Source: Metaphire vulgaris
Taxonomy: Eukaryota > Annelida > Clitellata > Crassiclitellata > Megascolecidae
Direction of reading: 5' to 3'
DNA length: 64,000 nt
NCBI GenBank assembly: GCA_018105865.1
Contig: CM030852.1
Span: 13,616,945 to 13,680,944, forward strand
A model generated the notes under the pieces. That model made no database searches, had not been told where the DNA came from, and worked only from the letters and a program-made list of their open reading frames with translations. Below are positions 33,194-44,087 of this stretch, one piece after another (the stretch's first letter is position 1; each line of letters opens with the position of its first letter). A program made the translations under genes and the position numbers.

Positions 33194-35080
33194 AGAGCCG
33201 GTTATACGTTTGGGACGACTAGGGATGCATCCTCCATCGGCCCACCAAAAATGCGTCTTCGATGGAAGACGATCGTCTAAATGAATTAGCCTAGAGGTAT
33301 ATCCACAAAGATAAGGACATATCCATAGACAATGTCATCGACAAATTTCGCTTCCAGCAATAGAAAACTCGACTTTGAACTATGACTTCGTATAACCAGA
33401 CTAAAATGGCTTTTATACACTGTCAATTCTGAACATTATATTATATCGATCAAATCTACAGACTTCTTCTAAATCGTTTACAGTTCATTTGACAATTCGC
33501 CGGATCTTCCTAGAAATGTATTGTAACCCCCACCAGTTTCCTAGAAATTCATTGCAACACCCCCACCAAGAATTCTTGGAACTACCGCCGGAGATATCTC
33601 GCTGTTTCACACGAGAGCTAATGAGAAAATATCAAAGTTACGAATATATTTTCGAGACAGCGACCTGTGTTGTGATAGTATTTCCATTGTTCTGAGTGAT
33701 CACAACACGGAAATAGTCCAAATTGTCGGAGCTTTTAAACGAGATTGAGTCGATGAAGATCAAAGTTGAGAATGATAGGGATAGGATCCCAGACTGTGGC
33801 CAATCGAAGCCGAAATGGGCAATCTGGTAATTCCAGGTTACGCCGTTGGAGGCTGTCCAGAAGTCTGTCACAGGTCCCTGGTAGTTAGTCTTGAAGCAGC
33901 GTGGGTCTCCGACACGCGAAACCACATCTATGAATGAAACATACAATTGCGATGGGGTTTTTAGAAATTATTTATTAGACCATGTAGGATAGTATTTTGA
34001 AAATTACCGGAAAGAGTCTGACTGATGGAAACATCCAAGTATACTGCAGTTAATTGAAGCTACAATATATGTCCATGTTTTGCGGTAATATCGAAAGAAT
34101 TCAAGAGGAAATGGGATATTATTTTCCCTGCATTGATTTGATAAAAGCTATAACATCTTGACAATAGTGGGGGAATGACGGTTGAACGATGAATTTGGAT
34201 ATGCATTTTAAAGACACTTGGACAATTTACAATGGAATGCAATGACTTCGAAACGAAGAATTATTTTTTGTAATTCTCCAACAGCTCTGCAAGGCCACGA
34301 ATTAACATTACCGTCTCTGAGTAGAAATGCAAGAGGCGCTACACAATTGCTACATTGCATTATATGTACAGTACTTGCGTGCCATTTGATCAGTCAAAAA
34401 GCAGGCCTCGTTTCAAAGTTAACTGTAAAGTTTGCTTGCCATTTATAGCAGTCAATGCATAACAAATATATGTCCACATTATTCATCCTGTAATCTCGAC
34501 ATGGTGGTGATGATCAGCTGCTAGAGGAATTGCTTAGAAGGACTGTGGTGTCAGTGATGGGAGCTTCGGCTGAATTACTATTTTGGGCTCTACCAGAAGG
34601 TGATGATCAGCACAGATGTGCATTCACTGGGGAGTGGACAGCACAAGATTACGGAAATATGTCTGCCATGGCATCTTCTACTTTTCGTTCTCGCACTGAG
34701 GCAAATTGTCAACTCCAACCCTCCGATCCCGCAAAAAACATTTGTAATAGTTGTTGAAATTTCCAAGCGCTGACATTGCAAACTTAAAGTCCTTCATTAA
34801 ATGTTTAAGCATTCGATCTCTAGCGAAGTATTCACAGAGCAAATAGTCTACAGTACGATGCGTTTTCTGTAGTTAAAATTACAGTGTGTATATATATATA
34901 TACTAAAAGTCTGACTCTATTAAACAAAGCCTCTGTGGCAGGACTTGCTTGCGGACATCACGACACTCAACTGAAACCCATAATCGGGATAAATGGGCAG
35001 CATATGTCTGTCTATGTCCATTAGCCTAGCCACAAGAGAGAGAGATTAGCCTAGCCACAAGAGAGAGACATTAGCCTAGC

Positions 35081-35114
<34 letters not shown>

Positions 35115-35934
35115 CTTTACATCCCTCTATACAGGTCAATGAGTTGTGAGACGTTGGCAGAAACATAAAGAACATTTTGAAACATAATTCTGTGCCTTAT
35201 TCTGCAACAAATCGATTGTCTGAAGAAACGAGTTAACTAACTAATTATGCATATCAATACTGACCAGTTAACTAATTATGCATATCAATACTGAAAAGTT
35301 AACTAATTATGCATATCAATACTGACCAGTTAACTAATTATGCATATCAATACTGACCAGTTAACTAATTATGCATATCAATACTGACCAGTTAACTAAT
35401 TATGCATATCAATACTGACCAGTTAACTAATTATGCATATCAATACTGACCAGTTAACTAATTATGCATATAAATACTGACCCTGCGGCGGTGGCGGAGG
35501 AGCCGGTGGAGGAGACAGAGCCCCAATTTCGTAGCAGGATTTGTCGTAGTGATCAATGCCAGGTTTTGGCTGTACACCAGACTGCGTCTTAAGCCAAAAG
35601 CAGGCGCCGGTTGCAGGATCGTAGTCAAAGCCTTCGCATTCTGCATTTGGTGAACAATAAGCTTGGCAAGCTCCCAGACCCGCCGCTGGGGCTGTTATTC
35701 CTCCGATTATGTTCGAATCGGGAGTCAATCTGTAGCTGCAAGATTGCCTTTAAGAAATAACAGACAATTCTTAGCCTAAAGCTGTCTGTCTCAATGCTCA
35801 TATTCGTTGTGAGCCATCCAATGAGATAAGATGACATAATAATAATAATAATTATTATTATTATACGTGACAATCCAGAGATTTAACGCATTCGCCTTCC
35901 ACGGAACTTTCACATAGTAGTAGTAGTAGTAGTT

Positions 35935-36001
<67 letters not shown>

Positions 36002-36775
36002 AAGTAGTAGTAGTAGTAACTAGAAAGATGCTCACTTCGCTCGCGCTCGCTTCGCTCGCAGTGCAGGATAATACTAATATCTATCCACATCGCGCAATGC
36101 TCGCTTCGCTCGCTTCGTTCGCAGTGCAGGCTCGCTAGGCTCGCTTTCCTCGAGGAAACGAATATTCCAGAACGACCAATCAGAACGCTCACCCAGACAA
36201 CCAATCAGAACGCTTGAAGGTAACCAATGAGAACATCACACAGGCAACCAATCAGAACGCTCGAACGCTTGAAGGTAACCAATCAGAACGCTCACACAGC
36301 CAACCAATCAGAACGCTTGAAGGTAGCAGACATACAGAGGAAGGATTTTAATATTATAGATAGAACTATCAAATTTTCAAATAATTAAAATTGCACCATT
36401 GGCTTCGCTGTTGAATGAACACTGTTGCAAAATTGTCATTGATAAAACAGTTAACAACGTTAGACAATTGGCGCTTGAGCGTTTATGTTATCATTCAACG
36501 ATTGTCTATTTACGTTTCGGTTGGCAACCTAAATCAAGACTTTAAATTTGAAATAAATTATGCATTTGCTGTCGTCGTTTTCTTTTACTGTTAATAACCT
36601 CTTCGGAGGTATATTAATAGAACTCCTGACAAGGCTGACATCAGATGACATCAGAGGAATCGGTCTTAAGCGTTTGCGTAGATATAGCAGATATGCCATC
36701 AAATACATTTGATCCTTACCCTGCTACATTGCATGTAGAAATTACCAACACTGTCGCCAAGCACAGCACCAACAT
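31711..36775 (-). CDS. Gene A: secreted PAN-domain protein, six exons, apparently intact
   Basis: Minus-strand exons are 36775-36720, 35747-35482, 33927-33665, 32869-32734, 32423-32158 and 31869-31711. All GT-AG phases agree (2, 1, 0, 1, 0) and the total is 1146 nt, 381 aa. Exon 1 encodes signal peptide MLVLCLATVLVISTCNVAG. Exon 2 encodes a six-cysteine PAN/apple-like domain (QSCSYRLTPDSN, CQAYCSPNAECEGFDYD, ACFWLK, SCYE) and a proline linker. Exon 3 has PRCFKTNYQGP, WNYQIAHFGFDWPQ and SISFKSSDNLDYFRV. Exons 4-6 are beta-rich with few cysteines (KACTG, KVCTI, LNCAG), no transmembrane segment, ending ASEKIL. The weakest site is the exon-3 donor (CAG|GTCGCT), chosen by phase. The C-terminal region is not recognised. 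Copies B, C and A' follow. Confidence 0.8.
32500..32645 (-). mobile_element. LINE 3' tail in intron 4 of gene A, (TTGA)n end
   Basis: On the minus strand it reads GGTGCGCCATCGGCTGATGC, then GTGGCGCCATAGAAGTTTA and TTGA repeats, matching the LINE tail at 26510-26612. Present in gene B (51083-51230) but absent at the same intron of gene C. Confidence 0.75.
33147..33190. repeat. (TA)n in intron 3 of gene A
   Basis: About 22 TA units; the paralogous run in B (51865-51932) has about 34. Confidence 0.95.
35241..35480. repeat. 31-bp minisatellite abutting exon 2 donor (gene A)
   Basis: Eight units of AACTAATTATGCATATCAAT plus ACTGACCAGTT run directly into the donor of the PAN exon. The last unit supplies the intron start. 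Each unit contains TAATTATGCATAT, resembling a POU/homeodomain site. Confidence 0.9.
35916..36018. repeat. (GTA)n in intron 1 of gene A
   Basis: A long GTA run with two interruptions; the B counterpart at 54680-54782 is part AAT, part GTA. Confidence 0.95.
36034..36330. repeat. GCTCGCTTCG-rich block and CCAATCAGAACGCT array in intron 1
   Basis: A palindrome-rich GCTCGCTTCGCTCGC segment (36034-36140) precedes six same-strand CCAAT motifs (36176, 36201, 36223, 36248, 36279, 36304), mostly as CCAATCAGAACGCT. Paralogous block at 54795-55105. Could be a transposon end or a CCAAT-box cluster. Confidence 0.7.
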
Positions 36776-36854
36776 CTTGTTCTTTTCTGACGATTAAAGT
36801 GAAGAATGCAATCGATCGTCAAAGGCAGACAATTTGGTGAATATCCGCTTAACG

Positions 36855-36860
36855 TTTATA
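36855..36860 (-). promoter_or_regulatory. Candidate TATA box of gene A
   Basis: TATAAA on the minus strand 80 nt upstream of the gene A ATG, in context TTCTATAAACG. It is conserved at 55610-55615 before gene B. At the A' remnant the same position (42036-42041) reads TATGAA. Confidence 0.4.
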
Positions 36861-36884
36861 GAACATTGACAATTAGTTCATCAA

Positions 36885-37430
36885 ATGCCAAGAGAGCCAC
36901 TCTTTGTAAGAGGTAAAGGTTGTTCCAAACTCGAACGAAGGAGCGTAGGGGCCGTTCTAAATGTTCTAAATGCTGCGGCTCGTCTTGTGGCTAAAGCTTC
37001 TTGCTACTCTAGCATCTCTGATATTATGCTTAACACCCTACACGGGCTTCCAATTTACGACCACATTAAATTCAAACAAGTAATTATTGTTTCTGTAGAA
37101 CTTCGAGGTCAGGCACCGTCTTACATTACTGGGCTATTCAAATCACCCTCTTCCACTGCACATCGTCTCCTCCGCTCCACTGACCAGAAGAGTGTTTATG
37201 TTCCCAGATCACAAGAACTGCTCTTAGCATCGAGCATTTGCAGTGACTAGAGACCATCCCTTTGGAATGCCTTGAACCCATCCATCCGGGCCTCACTTCT
37301 TACCTCCTCGCTCTGTTCAATGCGAAAGCTAAAGTCTCACTACTTTATCGCGCGACGCCAATGGCAGGAGCGCCTCTGAGTAGAAATATAACAAGCGCTA
37401 TATAAACGTTACATTACATTACATTCTGTT
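36885..37430 (+). mobile_element. LINE ORF2 C-terminal fragment with tail (unit A)
   Basis: The plus frame includes VLNAAARLVAKASCYSSISD, LPIYDHIKFKQ, RGQAPSYITGLF and RLLRSTDQKS, the familiar end of non-LTR reverse transcriptase ORFs. A degraded piece, GCGCTATATAAACG and TTACATTACATT complete the tail. It lies just upstream of gene A. Paralogue at 55641-56300. Confidence 0.75.
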
Positions 37431-37439
37431 AGGCCTACT

Positions 37440-38220
37440 CGACAGAACTGTTCTTGTCAATAATCGTCGGAAATGTCTAAGCTCAGCTGGAATTGTGTTC
37501 TGGGAATATGTTTACTTTGACAACGTTGACTTACAATAGTATCACTTTCTTAGGCAGCACTAATATGAACAGCAAAGCCTTAGTGATAAGTATAACACAA
37601 CCAAACCATTTTCTAAATTGACGCGAATTATTGCATTCAATCTGTTTAGCTATAACAATTTCTAAAACAGCTTTCTATAGGATTAAGGTTTCTCTAAATA
37701 ATAATGCAGGCCTAGATATAAATTATCATAATAACAATAGATGTACTATTTTGGACAGATCTTGATGCTAAAATTGTCTGAAAGAGTTATAACATTATTC
37801 AGAGTTTAACCAACCAAAATGAAATTCAGGAGACGATATAGAATTGGATTATAGCAGAATCGTTGACCACTTCGTCTTCTGGTCGACGATGTGTTGAAGG
37901 GCTTCCAAACAGTCTCCAGAAATTCGCGTGTCATGACTTGTCTACTGAGGCGCTTTTATACAAAATTCTGATACAAAGACGGATAATGAAAAACAATCTT
38001 TTCACTTCCATGCGATGACTTTCCTGGGTTGAAATTTATTGTCGGATTTCCTATTGAAAAAATTTCCGCAATGTTCGTCGGATTGTATAATAAATTTTCT
38101 TGTTCTGACATGTTGCCCATCGAACCACGCAATTAGTTTTATTTGCATTGACACAGCTGTGCGAAGCACTGATCTTCGAATATTTGAAATATTATTTATC
38201 AGAATCAATTATAAGCTCTG
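37440..38220. other. Upstream flank of gene A, no gene seen
   Basis: AT-rich duplicated sequence with no supported ORF. Its counterparts are 56305-57098 in unit B and, more diverged, about 42250-44880 in A'. Confidence 0.5.
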
Positions 38221-38222
38221 AG

Positions 38223-38633
38223 CAGGGGCGTAGCTAGGGTGTACGGCTCTCGGGGACAAAACATACTGATGGCGCCCCCTAGACTTAAAAAAAACTCAAG
38301 TTCACAAAAAACCTAAAAACCCTGACAAGCAAAAAAGTCGTCAACTTCACAAGCAGAAAAGGTCGTGATTGTGCGATGTGTGTGTGAGCGCGGACGACTT
38401 AAGCAACTATATTGATTCTAGGCTGTCCGGCGCGCTGGAACAAATAATACTGATGGCGCTCCCTCGACTTCAAGATAACCATGAATTTTGCTGAAAGCAA
38501 AAAAGGTCACAACTATGTTGATGCTTCCTTTTACTCTTTTGCGACCATAAAACCGATTTTGGCGTCCCTCCCCATCTCGGCGACCGGGGTCATATGTAGT
38601 CTACTCGACCCGTCCCCTCTAGCTACGCCACTG
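38223..38633. mobile_element. hAT-like MITE (CAGGGGCGTAGC) in unit A
   Basis: Ends CAGGGGCGTAGCTAGG and CTAGCTACGCCACTG. Two internal GACAAGCAAAAAAGTCG-type motifs (38322, 38348). No clean target duplication. The A' copy lacks it (44866-44895 region), and unit B has it with another element nested inside. Confidence 0.8.
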
Positions 38634-38769
38634 ATTCCTTGACAGACTTGCAATAGCAATAAAAACATCAATAATATCTGCGTGCTTTTTCTGGCAATGG
38701 GACCATAGACAATTAATCAAACCTTTCTCTTTAAAATAGCATTTGCGTTTATGGCGTCCACCTGTGCCT

Positions 38770-39000
38770 TTTAAAATAACTAAGTAAATATTAGTCCCAA
38801 AGGCAGGGCTCATAAACTACAGACACGGGACCAGTGCAGCATTACTAGTAGTAGGCTACTAGGTCCCTACTGTTCATTTTGTCATCCTCCACCAGCCAGT
38901 GAAGGCCGAGTCAACAAGAATCGAACCCGCGACCTTCGGATCTCCACGCAAATGTTGTTTCCACTCTGCTGTTTGCCCTTCTAAAGGCTACAGATACTGT
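38770..39000 (-). mobile_element. tRNA-derived SINE (unit A)
   Basis: On the minus strand it carries a box-B-like GGTTCGATTCT (38917-38927) followed by TTGACTCGGCCTTCACTGGC. It matches 57965-58195 in unit B. It is absent from A', where the flanking GGCGTCCACCTGTG continues into unrelated sequence. Confidence 0.7.
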
Positions 39001-39160
39001 CGTGTGTTTCTCCCCCCATCGCGTCAATAATATCGTTTCGCCCCATCACTAGGCCTAATGCTCCCTAGAGTACAACATCCAAATTTCGATTTGAGGAGAT
39101 GCTGAACTACGTTAGGCCCACATCACCACACATTTGTAGAATATTATTCATCTACATCAG

Positions 39161-39201
<41 letters not shown>

Positions 39202-39228
39202 GTTTAAAGTGGTTCAGTAGGGTCTGCT

Positions 39229-39990
39229 TTGTGTGAGAACCACAGTTGCACTCATCCAAATCTAGTAACCTACAGTACTGAGATTTATTTTGAAATCATT
39301 CACACTCGTAGCCGTTACTATCCTCTCATCCAATTCATTCCATCTGTCCACCACTCTTGCACTAAAAAGTGTTGTTTGTTTCTCCCAACCCGTTTCTTGA
39401 ACAGTTTCATTCTACTCGTATGTCCTCTGGTTCGGTCAAACTGCTTCATTGTAAAAAAAACCTTTCTCTTGGCATTTCCACTTTGTTTGTTAGTATTTTT
39501 ATGTTTCAATTAAATCTCCTCTCGTTCTCTTTTTTTCAAGGTTTTCAATCCGCAGTGTTTTGACCTTTCCTCATAGGTGAGTCTCTGATACCTTTTGATC
39601 ATCTTTGTTGCTCTGTGTTGTACTCTTTCTAAAGTCTCTAAGTCTTTCTTCAGGATTGGACAACTTGCTTGAACGCAATACTCTAAATGTGGGTGTACCA
39701 ATGCCACTTGTAAAGTCTCAGTATTACATCCTTCTCTCTGCTCACTATCGTTCTTTTGATCATACCTAGAATGTCGTTGGCCTTCTTAGCTGCCTCTGCA
39801 CATTGCCTAGATGGCTTTAAGCTGTTATGCATGATGATCCCTAGATCTTTCTCGTCGATTGTAACTTTTAGTCTCTTCCCACATAGCTTAAACTCGTGAT
39901 CTGCTCCCTTGTTCCCAATATGCATCACATAGCATTTGTCTGTGTTAAAAAGCATTTGCCAATCCTCTGAACACTGAGGTAATCTATTTA
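39229..39990 (-). mobile_element. CR1-type LINE reverse-transcriptase fragment (unit A)
   Basis: Minus-strand pieces in two or three frames: [68 protein letters not shown] and the later KLFKKRVGR. This order is typical of the C-terminal third of CR1/L2-like ORF2. Frameshifts make it inactive. Paralogue at 58390-59130. Confidence 0.8.
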
Positions 39991-40014
39991 GGTCTTACTG
40001 ACGTACTCTGTTTG

Positions 40015-40445
40015 ATCATGCAATCTGACCTCCTCCCTCCACCCCCCTTCGCCTATTAACCTTGACCACCACGGAGACTACGGACTATGTGTTTTTACCC
40101 AGATCGAGCGCTCGAGAATAGGCTGGTGCACTGCCCCAAGCTTTCAGGAAGCGCTATAGAAATGTCGCTTTTACTTAGTTACTTACTCAACTGTTTCGTT
40201 TTTTAGCATTGCTCCCTCTACTAGTAAATTAAGTAAAGCCATAGATAAAAAAATCACATTTTAAAATATTTTCGATACAGGAGGCCTTAGAAAGTAACTG
40301 TTTACCTGGATTTACAACTTTGACCAACACGAACTATACGGATTACGGACTATGGATTTTTCTCAAATTTAGCGCTCGTAACTAAGCTGGTGCATTACAC
40401 TAAGCTTGTGGGCAGCGTTATATAAATTTCGTCTTACTTACTTGC
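40015..40445 (+). mobile_element. Two LINE/SINE tails with (TTAC)n ends
   Basis: Two related segments (about 40080-40200 and 40300-40445). Each holds ACGGACTATG, GAGCGCTCG- or TAGCGCTCG-type and CTGGTGCA motifs, then a GCGCTATAGAAAT or GCGTTATATAAAT hairpin and TTAC repeats. Both recur in unit B (about 59215-59350 and 59670-59805). Confidence 0.6.
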
Positions 40446-40784
40446 TTCCTTAAATTCGTCTCCGCAACACCTCTAGGGCAGCGCTGACCTCCGTTTCAAG
40501 CAAGGAATGACGGCGTGTCAGGACACCCCAGGTTTGAGCCAAAGAGGTGTCTAACACATGCTCGAACACCACAAATATTCTACAATTTCAGCATGCATAA
40601 GGATTTGCGTCATGTTGCAGTAATAAATCATAAATTAAATCTCTGAAAGATGCATCAGAGGTCACTGTTTAGTTCGAATATTACTCAGAATTTCAACAGT
40701 TGGGGCACTGGGGAGTTCGCAACACTCCGAAAGCCCTAGCTCTTTTCTATGCTCTCCACATCTCCCTCCCCTCAATTCTTCCAT

Positions 40785-41013
40785 CTGTCTGTCTGTGTGT
40801 CTGTCTGTGTGTCTGTGTGTCTGTCTGTCTGTCTGCCTGTCTGTCTGTCTGCCTGCCTGTCTGTCTGTGTGTATGTGTGCCTGTCTTTGTGTCTGTCTAT
40901 CTGTCTGTCTTTGTGTCTGTCTGTGTTTTTCTCTCTGTCTGTCTGTCTGTGTGTGTCTGTCTGTCTGTCTGTCTGTGTCTGTCTGTCTGTGTGTCTGTCT
41001 GTCTGTCTGTCTC
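40785..41013. repeat. (CTGT)n-rich microsatellite
   Basis: About 230 bp of CTGT/CTGC/GTGT units; the paralogous run in B is only about 80 bp (60115-60193). Confidence 0.95.
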
Positions 41014-41351
41014 AAACGGTAACGCCACCACGAAGCGGCACGACGGGGTATTTACGCAATACCGATTAGGAAATTGTCAACAGGCGGTTCTAGCGATTGT
41101 CCGCAGAATCAAGAAAAGAAGTATAATTGCAACGTTTGGCCACTCAGGTAAAAAAAATCACATTCAAAGTAAGTATTCATCACACTGTCACTGTCCGTCT
41201 GCTCTAAAGAAAATGTTACTGAAAATTTCTGCGGCTGGGGTTCTGCCACGTCCACTTCTGGGGGAGCGTATCGGGCTCCCCCTAACACACCAGTCGGACC
41301 AAATCGAATGTGTTTGTGTGCGTGCGCGTGGCTTTCCGGTAAAGTAAATTA

Positions 41352-41639
41352 AGTAAAGGTTTTCACCCGTAGGCTCACGCCCGTAGGGTCCGGTGCTGAT
41401 CCCCGTATTTAGTAGCCAGCAGCCCATAGGTGGCTAAGCCATACATCGGCGGACGGTGGCCAGTCTCTTCCGCCGAACCTATGGTTACTATCGCAATGTT
41501 GCCATTGCTACTCATTTTTGATGTTACTACCGCCCTCTAGCGATTAAGGCTGAGTCGACCTTAGGGGCTCCTACGGGATTGAACCCGTGTCGTCGGCGTG
41601 CCTGCCCAATGATATTACCACTCATCTATCTTCCCGCCC
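41352..41639 (-). mobile_element. tRNA-derived SINE private to unit A
   Basis: Flanked by an exact 9-bp direct repeat AGTAAATTA (41343-41351, 41640-41648). On the minus strand it has box A-like TAGATGAGTGG (41618-41628) and box B GGTTCAATCCC (41575-41585), then GGTCGACTCAGCC. The unit B site (60528-60540) is unoccupied. Confidence 0.85.
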
Positions 41640-41903
41640 AGTAAATTAGCGCAGTCAATAAGTGGGCACATGGTTTTCCTACCGTTCTTTATTCAGGCGA
41701 AGACTAGTGTGAGATTTTTCGAAGTTGGTTACGATCGAAACCAAACCCCCCTCCCGGAAATCCTGGCTACGCCACTGGTCAAATGTCATTATTAATTGTC
41801 TGTTCGGAGTTATTGAAATAGAACGCTAGAACACTTGAGATCAAAGGAATCGGTCTCAAGCGTTTGCAAAGTGGATATGCTATCGAACATATTTGATCCT
41901 TAC

Positions 41904-41959
41904 TCTGCTACACTACGGGCAGAAATGGCCAAAACTGTAGTCAGATACAGCACCAACAT
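41904..41959 (-). pseudogene. A' remnant: orphan signal-peptide exon of the PAN gene family
   Basis: A 56-nt minus-strand exon identical in length and phase to exon 1 of genes A and B: MLVLYLTTVLAISARSVA with donor GCAGA|GTAAGG. About 3.2 kb of upstream flank (to 45032) is homologous to that of gene A, heavily invaded by transposons, but no exons 2-6 follow before unit A. It may be dead, or could serve as a distant alternative first exon for gene A. The TATA-box position is mutated. Confidence 0.65.
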
Positions 41960-42769
41960 CTTGTTCTTTTCAGACGATTGAAGTTGACGAATTCCGTCGG
42001 TCTTCAGAGGTAGAGCTCCGCAAACTGTATTAACGTTCATAGAACAGTTAAAATATTGTTTCATCTTCTTGTGTTTCGTTTGGACATAATCTGATAGTTA
42101 CATTTCGTTTCATTGGCGAAGTCTCGAGAGGTCCCGGAGGGATGAGGGGACTAGGCTGCCCTATTTTGGCTGGGATCATTTGTGGAATTTGCGCATAACC
42201 GTCGAGAAGTTTATTGCTTGGTACGGTAATTTTCAACATATTCGATATACGTTGTTGTATTTGGCCATTCAGTAGCCTAGATAATCGTAATAATTATCTT
42301 TTTAAAATATGCACCAGAGTTAGAGTTACTAGAGTGACTAATACGAACAGGATTCGAATATGGGATAAAGCTAAATGTGGAAAAGCCTTGAAATCAGAGC
42401 CAATACATATTAATGCGAATGGAAAAACCTAGAACAAGTTGAAACTATCGCATATCCCCTCCACTGCCCAACTGCATCCCCCTACTGCTACATCCCTCCA
42501 CCACTACATCCCCCACTGCTACACTTCCCCAACAACTACATCTCCTCAGGCTCGACATATCCCCCACTGCTCCAGGTCACAAATCGCACCCTGGATATAC
42601 AATGCATAGCACAACCGATGGCGACTTAATTAGATGAAGTAAAATATCAAAGAAGTAAAATAGAACCGCGATTCAAGTAGATGCAATTTATTGCGCTACA
42701 GTGTAAATCTCTTTTTCCAAATTCCAAAGCAGTTTCATGTTAAGTTTCGTTAAACATGTATGAATGAAT

Positions 42770-42770
42770 T

Positions 42771-42859
<89 letters not shown>
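42770..42859. repeat. (AAT)n-(ATT)n microsatellite
   Basis: AAT units switch to ATT units, giving a self-complementary run of about 90 bp. Confidence 0.95.
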
Positions 42860-42860
<1 letters not shown>

Positions 42861-42962
42861 AAGATGCTAATTTGGACAGACTATTATGCTAAAAGTTGCT
42901 GAAAAATAATGTTATTCGAGTTATTCAAAGATTTACCAAAGGAAATTCAGGAGCCGATGTAG

Positions 42963-43868
42963 CAGTGTTTCTCAAACTTTTTCGTCTTGCGGCACACTAG
43001 AAATACGCGAAAACATCGGCGGCACACTTGAAAAGACGTCACAATTTTTTGCTGATGAAAGGCATCAAGGCCTTCGCTCAGTGTTTAATCTAGGCCGTTT
43101 CCGGGGGGAAAATTGCCCTTTTCTCTCCGGAAATTTCAAATTCCCCGGAAATTTTGGATTACTACATGGACTAACAGCGGCCCCGAGCAGAATTCCCCCC
43201 GGCTTTGTCAGTTTCCTCTTTCCGGCTTTTTCAGTTCCCCCCGGAGTCCAGGAGTCTAGATTAAACACTGCCTTCGCTTGTGAAAGCCAGCAACATCAGT
43301 ATGGTATAATAGGCATGTATATTCGGAATCCATTGCTTCTCAGAGCTGTGAAAGAAGTCAAGATTTAAGAAGTTTAAGTGGTCAGGATTTTATGAAGTTC
43401 ACAACTTGAATAGCTTGGTTCTGAACAGACTGCAAGTCCTCTCTGCCGGTACACGGCCGCTCTGCAGATATGACCCCCTTAAGTGCCAGAAACCAGACAC
43501 CGGGCAGGGGTTGTATCTTAATGGCTTAGGCGTACTTGGTCCCACGTAGTCTTATCTGCGAATTCACAACCCCTCCCCACACCAGCATCGTCTCGTATAC
43601 CAAGGGGTTTGGTATGCGATGGTGCACTTTCCGTCCTCCCAGGTCCCACGGGGCGAACTATCAAAACAAGATTCATCAGACTCGTCGGTGACGCAAAGAC
43701 CCTCACTGGCTATGCGCACAAGACAGAGTGTTGAAGCACAGTCATTGATCTGAGAAATTTAAAACATTGACATTTTTAATTTAATAAAATTTCCAACAAA
43801 TTTCACGCACACCTGACAATCTCGCGCGGCACACTAGTGTGCCGCGGCACACAGTTTGAGAAACACTG
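42963..43868. mobile_element. hAT-like element (CAGTGTTTCTCAAACT), 906 bp
   Basis: Ends CAGTGTTTCTCAAACTTTT and CAGTTTGAGAAACACTG. Flanks CGATGTAG (42955-42962) and CGATATAG (43869-43876) match at 7 of 8, and gene A's flank has the single CGATATAG. Subterminal GCGGCACACT repeats. Contains a second element nested at 43079. Confidence 0.92.
43079..43270. mobile_element. hAT-like MITE nested in the 42963 element
   Basis: Ends CAGTGTTTAATCTAGGC and GTCTAGATTAAACACTG with exact 8-bp duplication CCTTCGCT (43071-43078, 43271-43278). Interior rich in CCCCGG/CCGGAAA. Confidence 0.92.
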
Positions 43869-44087
43869 CGATATAGAATAGGTCTTGAGCAGAATCGTTG
43901 ACCACTTCGTCTTCTGGTCGAAGATGTGTTGACGAGCTTCCAAACAGTCTCCAGAAATTCGCATGTCATGACTTGTCTCTGGAGGCACTTTTATACAAAA
44001 TTCTGGTCTAAATATGGACTTTTATGGCTTGAAATTCATTGCCGGATGTGCTATTGAAGAAGTGTCCGCATTGTTCGTCGGATTGTA

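Larger units (their letters stand above)
31228..41720. repeat. Segmental duplication unit A (PAN-gene unit)
   Basis: About 10.5 kb nearly identical to 49809-60600 in the same orientation, including exons, introns, LINE remnants, SINE and flanking tails. Differences are microsatellite lengths, small indels, and insertions private to one copy. Confidence 0.95.

Noticed and set aside
35241..35480. Regular 31-bp direct repeats suggestive of a CRISPR array
   Set aside because: The units are contiguous with no unique spacers, lie in a eukaryotic intron, and recur in the paralogue at the same place. It is a minisatellite.
40785..41013. Cys/Val/Leu-rich ORFs and Gln/Thr/Asp-rich ORFs
   Set aside because: Translations of CTGT repeats on either strand; likewise 10721-10848, 31980-32100, 50565-50675, 60115-60193 and 62033-62092.
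41575..41628. Possible tRNA gene (box A and box B present)
   Set aside because: No cloverleaf with paired acceptor stem, and a 9-bp target duplication bounds a 288-bp unit. It is a SINE. The box B at 38917 is likewise part of a SINE.
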